In this document: in pieces, positions 1-7,200 of the stretch | How positions within the stretch are numbered: position 1 is the stretch's first letter | Layout of the letters: each line of letters opens with the position of its first letter | Source: UBA5070 sp039798065 | GTDB taxonomy: Bacteria; Fibrobacterota; Fibrobacteria; UBA5070 | Direction of reading: 5' to 3' | Assembly (NCBI GenBank): GCA_039798065.1 | Contig: JBDKGS010000007.1 | Span: 1 to 39,442, forward strand | Length of the DNA stretch: 39,442 nucleotides | Translations under genes and position numbers: made by a program | Notes under the pieces: generated by a model | What the model was told of the DNA's origin: nothing | Databases searched by the model: none | What the model saw: the letters and a program-made list of their open reading frames with translations, nothing else

Positions 1-923
1 CCGCCACGAGGGCGGAACGACCAGTCCATTCCCGCGTACGGATCGTGCGAAGCGGCGCGGTTGGCAAGTTCGGTGGTGTCGCCCGACAATTTGTGGCTAT
101 CGAACAGCAGGAACAGGCTCAGCCGGGCTTGCGATGCGAGGACGAGTCCGGACAGCGGGAGATCGAAGGTCCAAGGACACGCGCCGTCGATGGCGCACGA
201 GCCTTCCCCAAGCTTTGGACGGATTTTGGCGATCTCGTTGTTGGGGAATCCAGCCACGGGCGAGATGAATCCCGCTGGGTCGTACTGTGCGGCCAGATCC
301 ACGCGGGCGGCGAAATCGGCCATTTCCGTGGCGGTGCCGTTCAGATGCAATCTCAGGATCAGCGAATCGTGCGTGGTGACATCCAGATTCACTAAGCTCA
401 GCCCCAGCCCCTTCAAGCCTTGGGCCTCGAACCGCAGCGCGCGCAGCTCGAAGCGCCCCCATCCAGCGGTGTCCAGCTTTTCCGAACCCAGGTCGCCCGA
501 GGCGGTGGATGGCAGAATCTGACAGAACGTGACGCCCGACCAGCCGTAACAGATCGTGTCAAGCGCGACAGCCGCTTGCCGGGCCAGGGCATTGGCGTGG
601 TTGGTCGGGAGAGCTGTCCCGCCTCCGAAACGTCCGTCGGTGAGGTAGCCATCGTGCCGCAGCCGCAAGCGTCCGTTTTCCATGGCGAGGCTACGAGATT
701 CCGATCGTGCCGACGGATTCCGTCCAATCACCCCCGACGAAGACGCCAGGCGCCAGGCGCCGTTGGCGTCCGTCACGGTCGACCGGCCATCGACGGTCAA
801 CGCCACGGTCGCGCCCCGCAGTGGAACCCCGGCAAAATCCGTCACGATCCCGTGGAGATCGAGGGCCGCGGCATGCAGACCGCCGGCCAACAGCAGGGTA
901 GCCAGAAAAGAGGGGGCTTTCAT
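1..923 (-). CDS. Secreted protein with N-terminal carboxypeptidase-regulatory-like domain (3' end off window)
   Basis: The reading frame opens with ATG at 923 and stays open for 307 codons to the left edge, so the C-terminus is missing. Residues 1-20 form a signal peptide (MKAPSFLATLLLAGGLHAAA). Residues about 22-60 (LHGIVTDFAGVPLRGATVAL, then a TDANGAWRLA turn) match the carboxypeptidase regulatory-like / CarboxypepD_reg beta-sandwich often found at the start of Fibrobacterota and Bacteroidota surface proteins. The rest is beta-rich, with paired cysteines near residues 124/133 and 242/248, and resembles no catalytic family I recognise. It lies 134 bases downstream of bioB on the same strand and could be co-transcribed with it. 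The function is unknown; a surface or cell-envelope protein is the safest description. Confidence 0.7.
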   Translation of the reverse strand, partial: MKAPSFLATLLLAGGLHAAALDLHGIVTDFAGVPLRGATVALTVDGRSTVTDANGAWRLASSSGVIGRNPSARSESRSLAMENGRLRLRHDGYLTDGRFGGGTALPTNHANALARQAAVALDTICYGWSGVTFCQILPSTASGDLGSEKLDTAGWGRFELRALRFEAQGLKGLGLSLVNLDVTTHDSLILRLHLNGTATEMADFAARVDLAAQYDPAGFISPVAGFPNNEIAKIRPKLGEGSCAIDGACPWTFDLPLSGLVLASQARLSLFLLFDSHKLSGDTTELANRAASHDPYAGMDWSFRPRG

Positions 924-1057
924 ACGGGATGTCCTTTGGAAGGAATGCGCGACAAACGATTCCTGGTCCGGAATCTATCTCGACGCGCGCCATCCTGCAC
1001 CGCACCCGGAAAGCAAACCGCTTCCCGGCCCGAAACACCCCCGTCAAACGGAATGTG

Positions 1058-2068
1058 TCAGTGGTCGTCCTGGTAAGGCGTCACTTCCACGTTCATCCCG
1101 AACGACTTCAGCATGGCCATGTCGGAATCGGCCCCCGGATTGGCGGCGGTGAGCAGCTTCTCGCCCGCGAACATCGAGTTGGCGCCCGCCATGAAGCACA
1201 GGGCCTGCATGGAAGGGTTCATGTCCACACGGCCAGCCGATAAGCGCACCCGCGACTTGGGCATGATCAAACGGGCAACAGCAACGGTGCGCACGAATTC
1301 GATGTCGTCGATGGGCTCGGCATCGGCCATGGGCGTGCCGGGCATGCGCATCAGCTTGTTGATGGGGACGGATCCTGGCTGCTCGGGCAAGTTGGCCAAT
1401 TCGTGCAACAGGCCAACGCGGTCTTCGCGCCCTTCGCCCATGCCCAGAATGCCGCCCGAACACACGTGCACACCGGCCTTGCGAACGGCTTCCAGCGTGT
1501 CCAAGCGGTCTTGGAACGTGCGCGTGGTGATCACGTTGCAGTAGTTCTCGGGCGAGGTGTCCAAGTTGTGGTTGTAGTAGTCCAGGCCAGCTTCCTTGAG
1601 CTTTGCGGCCTGGTGTTCCTTGAGCATGCCCAAGGTCACGCAAGCTTCCATCCCAAGGCTCTTCACGCCCTTCACCATTTCCAGCACGGCGTCGAATTGC
1701 GGGCCGTCCTTGACTTCGCGCCAAGCGGCGCCCATGCACAAGCGGTTGGAACCCGAAGCCTTGGCGGCGTGCGCCTGCTTCATGACTTCCTGCACTTGCA
1801 TGAACGGTTCGTACTTGGTTTCGGTCTCGTAGCGCGAGCTCTGCGTGCAGTAGCTGCAGTCTTCCACGCAAGCGCCGGTCTTGATGCTCACCAGGGTGCT
1901 CATCTGCACGCCGTTGGGGTCCCAATGTTCGCGGTGCACGCTGGCGGCGCGGTACACGAGGTCCATCAAAGGCAGGTCGTACAACTTGCGAATCTCCTCG
2001 CGGGAGATGCGCTCGTCGCGCTTGACCTTCGAGGGATGTTCGTCCATGCAAGCTTTTGCGTAATCCAT
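1058..2068 (-). CDS. bioB: Biotin synthase
   Basis: A 336-residue radical-SAM enzyme that inserts sulfur into dethiobiotin, the last step of biotin synthesis. The SAM-cluster motif CVEDCSYC places the three iron-sulfur ligands at Cys67, Cys71 and Cys74, inside the BioB context SIKTGACVEDCSYCTQSSRY. Other BioB hallmarks are YYNHNLDTSPENY, CSGGILGMGE, PINKLMRMPGTP and the C-terminal RLSAGRVDMN and FMAGANSMFAGEKLLT segments; the arginine of RLSAGR is a [2Fe-2S] ligand in the family. Length is typical. The ATG at 2068 follows a GGGGG run at a usable distance. No other bio genes lie in the window, so biotin synthesis genes are dispersed or the cell salvages dethiobiotin. Function is confident from motifs alone. 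Confidence 0.97.
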   Translation of the reverse strand: MDYAKACMDEHPSKVKRDERISREEIRKLYDLPLMDLVYRAASVHREHWDPNGVQMSTLVSIKTGACVEDCSYCTQSSRYETETKYEPFMQVQEVMKQAHAAKASGSNRLCMGAAWREVKDGPQFDAVLEMVKGVKSLGMEACVTLGMLKEHQAAKLKEAGLDYYNHNLDTSPENYCNVITTRTFQDRLDTLEAVRKAGVHVCSGGILGMGEGREDRVGLLHELANLPEQPGSVPINKLMRMPGTPMADAEPIDDIEFVRTVAVARLIMPKSRVRLSAGRVDMNPSMQALCFMAGANSMFAGEKLLTAANPGADSDMAMLKSFGMNVEVTPYQDDH

Positions 2069-2366
2069 AGTCCCCCTAATTTAGACATCGAGGTCGACAA
2101 TGACCATGTTGGGGGACGTCTCCCCCTAGCCTTCGGCTCCGCCGTTGGGTATTCCTTCCCAGGGCGGGATCCTGCGGCTACCCCCTCTCCGGGGCTTTGG
2201 CCCCGGACCCCGGGAGGCTTTTTGCAGACTGCCGTCTGCATGGGTTCACAGGGGCGCGACCCGGCGCCCCCGTGGCCCCCGTCGGGCCAAAGGTGCGGTG
2301 CGGCACCTTTGGAATCCCGCACCCGGGGGGGCCGCTGCCTACGGCCCGCCAGAAATTGTTGTTCAC

Positions 2367-2410
2367 CCATTTGCCGCGGTTCCTGAGCGAAGTCGAAGGA
2401 CGGCAAATGG
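2367..2410. repeat. REP-like inverted repeat
   Basis: Perfect 10-base arms (CCATTTGCCG at 2367-2376 and CGGCAAATGG at 2401-2410) flank a spacer containing TCCTGAGCGAAGTCGAAGGA. From memory, that spacer resembles a short repeat seen in many environmental bacterial genomes. Likely a mobile palindromic element rather than a terminator, as neither side has a T-tract. Confidence 0.5.
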
Positions 2411-2747
2411 ACCGGGCTGGCGGCCCTCCGTGAACGCGGTCCCCCCGGGACCCCCCGACATCGCTGCGTGGTGCCGGTTTGCGCTCGGGCCTGCGGCCCT
2501 CGCGCGCGGCCAAAGATCGGCGGGGCCTCGATCTCGACGGGTGGGGTGTCCCTGGCGTAAGGTGTCCGTCGCAGCGACGGCATCGGACTGGGCGACGGTT
2601 GCCTGGAGCCAGGGACGCACCGCCAGGCGCTGCGGGCAAGGTCGCGTCGGAAATTGTCTTCGCGCCAGCCGTACCGGAGGGGCGGGGCGATGGCCCGAGT
2701 GCGCAGCACCGACCGGAGGGTAGCCCGGAGGGTGGCGGCACCGGGGT

Positions 2748-2771
2748 GTAGGGGCGATTCACGAATCGCCC
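2748..2771. repeat. Short palindromic repeat, GTAGGGGCGA family
   Basis: The sequence starts GTAGGGGCGATTC and closes with GAATCGCCC, forming a tight hairpin. The same ends (GTAGGGGCGA and ATTCATGAATCGCCCC) occur again at 20093-20148 with an insert, so this is a dispersed family with at least two copies in the window. Confidence 0.6.
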
Positions 2772-2831
2772 TGTTGGCGATTGACCCGGTGCGGCGCCCA
2801 AATTCTGTCGTGACAGATTTTGGTGGATACG

Positions 2832-2861
2832 AAAAAGGCATCCCTGTGTTGAGGATGCCCC
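2832..2861 (-). terminator. Rho-independent terminator of the small basic protein gene
   Basis: On the minus strand GGCATCC, an 8-base loop and GGATGCC are followed by TTTTT. It sits 30 bases past the stop codon of the gene at 2891-2992. Confidence 0.75.
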
Positions 2862-2890
2862 ATTCGGACCCGAAGAGGAGTCCTGAAACC

Positions 2891-2992
2891 TTACTTGGAG
2901 GCTTTCTTGGCGGCCTTTTCGAGGCGCTTTTCCTTCAAGGTCTTTTCGGGCTTCTTCTTTGTCTCTTTCTTCGCGTCCTGTGCTTTTGCCAT
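2891..2992 (-). CDS. Small lysine-rich basic protein (33 aa), function unknown
   Basis: A 33-residue frame running from MAKAQDAKKE to EKAAKKASK. Roughly 40% of residues are lysine, most others are alanine or glutamate, and there are no aromatic residues, so it is highly charged and probably helical or disordered. The start is chosen because GGAGG lies 5 bases upstream of this ATG; a longer in-frame extension to 3169 has no such signal and a different composition. A clear intrinsic terminator follows 30 bases downstream, which supports a real monocistronic gene. Lysine/alanine-rich tails of this kind occur in histone-H1-like and ribosome-associated small proteins, so nucleic-acid binding is a reasonable guess, but no family is recognised. 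Confidence 0.65.
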   Translation of the reverse strand: MAKAQDAKKETKKKPEKTLKEKRLEKAAKKASK

Positions 2993-3159
2993 GGAGTCCT
3001 CCATCTGTGCGGGTTCGAGACGAGCTGCCGGAAATTGACAGCGGCAGGACCGGATCTGGTCTGCGTCTTGGAAGATACTCCGCTTTGGTGCGTCGGAATT
3101 CAACGATTCTGTCAAAATTCGGCGACAACCGCTCCATTCCTGGTCTGGCGGACCATTGG

Positions 3160-3188
3160 TTGACGCCAAATCCGGACCTTCCTATCCT
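3160..3188 (+). promoter_or_regulatory. Sigma-70-type promoter of the cobalamin operon
   Basis: TTGACG at 3160-3165, a 17-base spacer and TATCCT at 3183-3188. Transcription would start near 3195, just before the riboswitch. Assigned from consensus match and position only. Confidence 0.5.
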
Positions 3189-3204
3189 TTGCCCCGCTTA
3201 CGGG

Positions 3205-3450
3205 TCTGTGCAAACAGGCTTCCCGTGCCGAAAGGCCCAGGAAGACCGGGAATGCCGTAAGGGCCTGTTCAGGACCAAGTCATCCAACGATCCGACGAGA
3301 TTGGATGAATTGAGCCTGGACCGGCCCTTGTAATCGGCAGCGGACCAGCCACTGTAAGGGATCAGGCGAAAGCCAAGCCACTCCAATCAATGCCACTGGA
3401 CAAAATCCGGGAAGGCGGAGGCGGACGATCCCGAGCCAGGAGACCTGCCC
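3205..3450 (+). promoter_or_regulatory. Cobalamin (B12) riboswitch
   Basis: The diagnostic B12 box GAGCCAGGAGACCTGCC is at 3433-3449. Upstream are the other conserved pieces in the right order: GCCACTGT near 3348, GCCACTGG near 3391, and GGGAAGGCGG leading to GGACGATCCC just before the box. The 5' boundary is approximate. The aptamer binds adenosylcobalamin or a related corrinoid and here precedes a TonB-dependent receptor gene and cobalamin synthesis genes, the standard context. An intrinsic terminator starts six bases past the box, so control is probably transcriptional. Confidence 0.92.
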
Positions 3451-3455
3451 GAAGC

Positions 3456-3481
3456 GCCATCACATCCGTGGTGGCTTTTAT
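3456..3481 (+). terminator. Leader terminator acting as riboswitch expression platform
   Basis: GCCATCAC, loop ATCC and GTGGTGGC form an 8-base-pair stem (one G-T pair), followed by TTTTAT. It lies between the B12 box and the first start codon, so folding it would stop transcription before the receptor gene. Formation when cobalamin is bound is inferred from other B12 riboswitches. Confidence 0.7.
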
Positions 3482-3508
3482 CCGATGCCTCTGGTTTACG
3501 GGCGGGGA

Positions 3509-5548
3509 ATGGTCAAGACGCTTCTTTACATGGCTGTTTGCGTTCCCGCTCTGGCCTTCGGTCAGGTCGATTCCGTGCAAAGCAGTCAGGAAGTGTCCAC
3601 GGGCATCGACTCGACGGGAACTGTCGTGCTGGTCGACAGCGCGCAGGCTGCCAAACCGCGCGAGGCGGTGTTGGAAGGGCGCGAGGTGATCGGTAGGCGC
3701 AGAGGGGCCACGGCCACCGAACCGTTGACCTTGTCGCGCGAGGAGTTGGCTCGCAGCGCCACGCTGGCCGATGCTTTGGCGCGTTTGCCGGGCGTGGAAG
3801 TGCGCCGCATGGGCGGCATTGGCGGGTACGCCGAGGTCGCGTTGAGGCATTCTCCTTCCCAGCAGGTGCGGGTGGTGGTCGATGGCGTGGCCTGGAAAGA
3901 CCAGGGATCTTCTTCGGTGGACCTTGGACAATTTCCGACCGACGGTTTGGAGAAGGTGCAAGTGCTCCAGGGAGCGGCGGCGGGCAGCAGCGGTGTTCCC
4001 GAGCTGCGCATCCAGACGCGGTCGGCATGGCTCAAGAGAGGAGCCTCCGTTGGCGTCGGGAGTTTCGGGGAGCGTTCGTTGTCGGGATGGTGGGGCGATC
4101 GCGACGGAATTTGGTCGGGCTCCGCGTGGGTCCAGACTTCGCGAAACGATTGGCCGGTGAAGTGGGACCGCGGCACCATCTACAACACAAAAGACGATAC
4201 GATCGTGAGCCTGGCGAACAACGATTTCACGGGTTACGGAGTCGGGGGGGCTTGGCGTGGACTTCCCGATTGGAAATCGACTCTGCGGATCGAACGCACG
4301 GAAAAAGGTGGAGCTGGTCTTTACGTCGCCAGACCGACGGCACGCTGGAACGAAAATCGGGTCCAATGGCGATTGGAATCGGAAAGCGAGGAGGTCTGGT
4401 CGTTCCCCGTGTCGATGGGTGGACGCTGGACAAATTCTGACTGGCGCGACAGCGGCTCGGGGCTCGACTACCGGTCCAATAGGCAAGCAGACGAAACCGG
4501 GCTGAGCGGCGACGTGCGATGGGGTGCAAAACGTCAAGCGGGAGATTGGGCCGACGCCTGGTTGGCTGTGCTGGGCCGTGGAGAATTGGATAGCTGGACC
4601 ACCACCACGCCGCAGGAAATCCGCCTGACACCCGATGCATCCCGGTTGGGAGGCGGTGTATCCACAGGCTGGACTGGCAAGTCGGACTCGGGTTCGTGGG
4701 GGAGCGAGGCGGTGGTGCGGATGGAGTGGCTGTTCGATCGGGCCAACTTCACGGAAAACGGCATGGCTGCCAAAGGTGCCATTCCTGATTCGTCGGCTCA
4801 ACATGCGGAATTCGACGCCAAGGTCAGAATCTGGCTGCACCCCAACGGGGCGGCATGGAAAGTCTGGATGGGTGCTGCGAGCTCCCGGCGAGTACCCGAT
4901 TTCTACGAGCTTTACGGCGACAACGGCCTCACGTTCGCCTCGCCGGAACTTCGTCCTGAACAAAATCTGTCGGCGGAGTGGGGTGCCGGTTGGGATTCGC
5001 GAAGTGCTTCGGCGAAGACTTCTATCTGGATCGCGCGGTACGAGGATCCCATCCGTCGCAAGATGATCGGAGCCTCCATGGCCTCGCGTTTCGAAAACGA
5101 CTCCGGTTACCTGGCTGCGGGCTGGGAGTTCGATGCCAAAATTTGTTCGGATTGGGGTTCGGTCGGAGGGCGGATCGATCTGTCTCGAACCTGGTTGGAA
5201 TCCGAGTATGCAGCTGTGGCGGGCAACGAAATGGATCGCTCGCCAAAATGGAAATGGAACATCTCGGCCGACACGCCGCGATGGCGCGGACTCGTGCTCC
5301 AAGCCGGCTTGGATGCCATCGGGCCATCTTGGGCGTCTCCTCTCAACCGCCCTGACGACAGAATCTCAGGGAGGATGCTTTGGAATGCCGGTCTGGTTTG
5401 GACCAAGGGGCCGGTACGGGCCTCTCTCCAGTCTTCGAATCTCACCGACCGACGCTTCGAAGAGTTCGAAAATGCGCCGCTGTCGGGAAGATCCTGGCGT
5501 GCTCAGCTTCAATGCGATTTTGCCACACATACGAAGGAACCAATATGA
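3509..5548 (+). CDS. btuB: TonB-dependent outer-membrane receptor, BtuB-like (corrinoid uptake)
   Basis: About 679 residues with a signal peptide (MVKTLLYMAVCVPALAFG). The plug domain covers residues about 45-165, with typical strings such as LADALARLPGVEVRRMGG, VRVVVDGVAWKD and LEKVQVLQGAAAGSSGV. The remainder alternates short strands with aromatic girdle residues, and the end (SSNLTDRRFEEFENAPLSGR) matches the last strands of TonB-dependent barrels. The substrate is inferred from the B12 riboswitch upstream and the cobalamin genes downstream. The start at 3509 has GGCGG three bases away; an in-frame ATG at 3485 lies only three bases after the leader terminator's T-tract and has no ribosome-binding site. 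The stop overlaps the next start by 4 bases. The extra residues after the last barrel strand (ATHTKEPI) are slightly unusual, because most receptors end in an aromatic residue. Confidence 0.88.
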   Translation: MVKTLLYMAVCVPALAFGQVDSVQSSQEVSTGIDSTGTVVLVDSAQAAKPREAVLEGREVIGRRRGATATEPLTLSREELARSATLADALARLPGVEVRRMGGIGGYAEVALRHSPSQQVRVVVDGVAWKDQGSSSVDLGQFPTDGLEKVQVLQGAAAGSSGVPELRIQTRSAWLKRGASVGVGSFGERSLSGWWGDRDGIWSGSAWVQTSRNDWPVKWDRGTIYNTKDDTIVSLANNDFTGYGVGGAWRGLPDWKSTLRIERTEKGGAGLYVARPTARWNENRVQWRLESESEEVWSFPVSMGGRWTNSDWRDSGSGLDYRSNRQADETGLSGDVRWGAKRQAGDWADAWLAVLGRGELDSWTTTTPQEIRLTPDASRLGGGVSTGWTGKSDSGSWGSEAVVRMEWLFDRANFTENGMAAKGAIPDSSAQHAEFDAKVRIWLHPNGAAWKVWMGAASSRRVPDFYELYGDNGLTFASPELRPEQNLSAEWGAGWDSRSASAKTSIWIARYEDPIRRKMIGASMASRFENDSGYLAAGWEFDAKICSDWGSVGGRIDLSRTWLESEYAAVAGNEMDRSPKWKWNISADTPRWRGLVLQAGLDAIGPSWASPLNRPDDRISGRMLWNAGLVWTKGPVRASLQSSNLTDRRFEEFENAPLSGRSWRAQLQCDFATHTKEPI

Positions 5549-6648
5549 AGAAGATCCGATTCGTGCACCTTGGCTGCTTGCTTGCGATGGGAGCGTTTAC
5601 AGGTTGCCTCAGCGGTACCACCGACCCGGCTGAATCCGCTGTCGATTCGACCACGAAGCCCGCAACGGCGAAGTTGGCGGTGGTCGCTTTGTATTCGGAC
5701 TACACATCCTATGGTGTGGCTCGATTGATCGATGGCGCCGTGGCCGATAGCTTCGCGATCCAAGGTGCGAAGGGAAGCGGTGCCGTGCTCGGTTCTTCGG
5801 GGCGAACACTTTTTGTCATCAACCAGGCCACCAGCGCCATCACGGCGTACCGCGATGGAATCAACGACCGCGCACACGTGGTGTTCGACGTGAACGTGGG
5901 CAAAGGCACCAATCCCTACCAGGCTCTCCAGGTGGCCTCCAAGGTGTACGTGGTGCGTTGGGAGACCAACAACCTTCTGGTGCTGAACGCTGCCACCGGC
6001 GATTCGATCGGCAGCATCGATCTTTCCGCCAACGTCAACGACGAAGGCTCTGTCAAACCCAGCAAGGCCCTGTTCGCGGGCGGCAAGCTTTGGGTGCTGG
6101 CACAGCGCACCCGTGCCGACTACTCCTACGATTCGGCCATCGTGGTCGCCGTCGACACGGGTTCGAAGGTGGCACCTCGCGGCGTGGTGCTGCCAGGATC
6201 TGTCAATCCTCAGGACTTGGCCGAAGTGGCGGGGAAGCTCTACGTCGTATCGCACGGAACCTGGGATACGACCCAATCCAATGCGGGCATCGATCGCCTC
6301 GATCTTGCCACCGGAAAATGGGAAGTCACCATCGGAGGTTTGATGTCCAAGAACAAGCCCACAGGATGCGCTGCCGTTGCGGGCAAGCTCTGGGTGTCGG
6401 TGGCGCGCGACAATTGGGCTTCGAAAGTGGAATTGGTGAACTTCGATCTCGCCACCGGTGCTTTGGGGACGCCGGTTGCAGGATTGCAAGGTGTCGGCCC
6501 CCTTGCCGTCAGCGGTTCGCGCCTGTGGGCGGGGAACAAGGCGTCGGGTGACAAACAGGCGGTGGTGGAAATCGATCCTGTGACAGGTATTGTCCTGCAG
6601 TCGACCAAAACCCCTCTGCCTCCGACCGATCTCGCCATCCTGCCATGA
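5545..6648 (+). CDS. Surface lipoprotein with beta-propeller, candidate BtuG-like cobalamin-binding partner of the receptor
   Basis: 367 residues. The N-terminus MKKIRFVHLGCLLAMGAFTGC carries a lipobox (FTGC, Cys21), so it is lipid-anchored. The body repeats a blade pattern roughly every 45-50 residues: LFVINQATSAITAY, VYVVRWETNNLLVLNAATGD, LWVLAQRT, LYVVSHGTWD, LWVSVARDNW and LWAGNKASGD. This is the YncE/YVTN-like propeller style, plausibly seven blades. Its start overlaps the receptor stop (ATGA) and its stop overlaps the next start, so it is translationally coupled inside the B12-regulated operon. In Bacteroides, BtuG is a propeller lipoprotein that caps BtuB and binds B12 very tightly. 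The same arrangement is inferred here from architecture and position; I cannot establish homology without a search. It could instead be a generic propeller lipoprotein. Confidence 0.7.
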   Translation: MKKIRFVHLGCLLAMGAFTGCLSGTTDPAESAVDSTTKPATAKLAVVALYSDYTSYGVARLIDGAVADSFAIQGAKGSGAVLGSSGRTLFVINQATSAITAYRDGINDRAHVVFDVNVGKGTNPYQALQVASKVYVVRWETNNLLVLNAATGDSIGSIDLSANVNDEGSVKPSKALFAGGKLWVLAQRTRADYSYDSAIVVAVDTGSKVAPRGVVLPGSVNPQDLAEVAGKLYVVSHGTWDTTQSNAGIDRLDLATGKWEVTIGGLMSKNKPTGCAAVAGKLWVSVARDNWASKVELVNFDLATGALGTPVAGLQGVGPLAVSGSRLWAGNKASGDKQAVVEIDPVTGIVLQSTKTPLPPTDLAILP

Positions 6649-7184
6649 CACATTCCGTCGAACTCTGGCTGGTGCGTCACGGCGAATCCACCTACAACGC
6701 CGAGGGCCGTTACGCGGGCTGGTCGGACCCCGACCTCACCGAGGCGGGCGTGGCCATGGCCGCCGCGCTCAAGCCGCGCTTGGCAAACCAGAGCTTTGAC
6801 GGAATCTGGCGTTCCGACAAGATCCGCACCGAACGGACCGCAAGCCTCGCGGGCTTTCCGCAGGCAAGCGTGGATGTCCGGTTGCGCGAAGTCGACTTCG
6901 GCGAGATGGAAGGCAAGACCTACTTCGAAGTGGGCGAGGAGCTGCGGCACCGCTTGCGTTCCTTCGCTGATTTCGAGGCTCCCGGCGGCGAGTCCACTGC
7001 GCAAGTGCGAACCCGCGTCCACGCCTTCCTGTCGGAGCTTCCGGCGGGCAAACATCTGATCTTCTGCCACGGCGGATGGATCCGGTGCGTCCTTGCCGAA
7101 TGCGGGACCGATCGTTTCCCCGACAAGGCCGAAATCTGTCGCGTACAGTGGCCCGACAGAATCTTGCTGGAAGACCCGGCGTGA
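6645..7184 (+). CDS. cobC: Histidine phosphatase, CobC-like alpha-ribazole-5'-phosphate phosphatase
   Basis: 179 residues of the phosphoglycerate-mutase-like histidine phosphatase superfamily. The phosphate-binding motif RHGE is at 11-14 with nucleophile His12, and the second histidine is His142 in CHGGWIR. LREVDFGEMEGKTYFEV (80-96) matches the CobC/PhoE-like subgroup. In cobalamin synthesis CobC removes the 5' phosphate of alpha-ribazole phosphate or adenosylcobalamin phosphate. The assignment to CobC rather than another member rests on position: it overlaps the lipoprotein gene by 4 bases and is followed 16 bases later by cobQ-cobU, cobT and cobS. Confidence 0.85.
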   Translation: MTHSVELWLVRHGESTYNAEGRYAGWSDPDLTEAGVAMAAALKPRLANQSFDGIWRSDKIRTERTASLAGFPQASVDVRLREVDFGEMEGKTYFEVGEELRHRLRSFADFEAPGGESTAQVRTRVHAFLSELPAGKHLIFCHGGWIRCVLAECGTDRFPDKAEICRVQWPDRILLEDPA

Positions 7185-7200
7185 TGTCGCGGGTGGCGGA

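Larger units (their letters stand above)
2069..2890. repeat. GC-rich intergenic mosaic of palindromic elements; no credible gene
   Basis: This 822-base gap holds long overlapping frames in several directions, but they are proline/arginine-rich, unlike any family, and lack ribosome-binding sites. I see a string of perfect short inverted repeats instead: GGGGGA/TCCCCC (2111-2126), GCAGAC/GTCTGC (2224-2239), CCAAAGGTGC/GCACCTTTGG (2287-2312), CCATTTGCCG/CGGCAAATGG (2367-2410), GGGCGATT/AATCGCCC (2752-2771) and a 26-base near-palindrome at 2798-2823. The pattern fits an accumulation of REP/MITE-like palindromes. The promoter of bioB must lie at its left end, but I cannot place it. Confidence 0.6.

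Noticed and set aside
2798..2823. 26-base near-palindrome considered as a terminator
   Set aside because: It lacks a T-tract and lies downstream of a separate, better terminator (2832-2861); it fits the iterated word family better.
2178..3137. Long minus-strand frame (319 codons) through the 2069-2890 gap
   Set aside because: It would overlap the small basic protein in another frame, has no ribosome-binding site, and its translation is Pro/Arg/Ser-rich without similarity to anything I know.
3362..5302. 646-codon open frame on the minus strand opposite the receptor gene
   Set aside because: Its translation is rich in Arg, Pro, His and Ser with no recognisable domain, and it lies wholly opposite a clear TonB-receptor frame; it is a by-product of GC-rich codon bias.
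5380..5544. Upstream in-frame extension of the propeller lipoprotein
   Set aside because: The extension overlaps the receptor's last strands and would hide the signal peptide and lipobox that begin at 5545.
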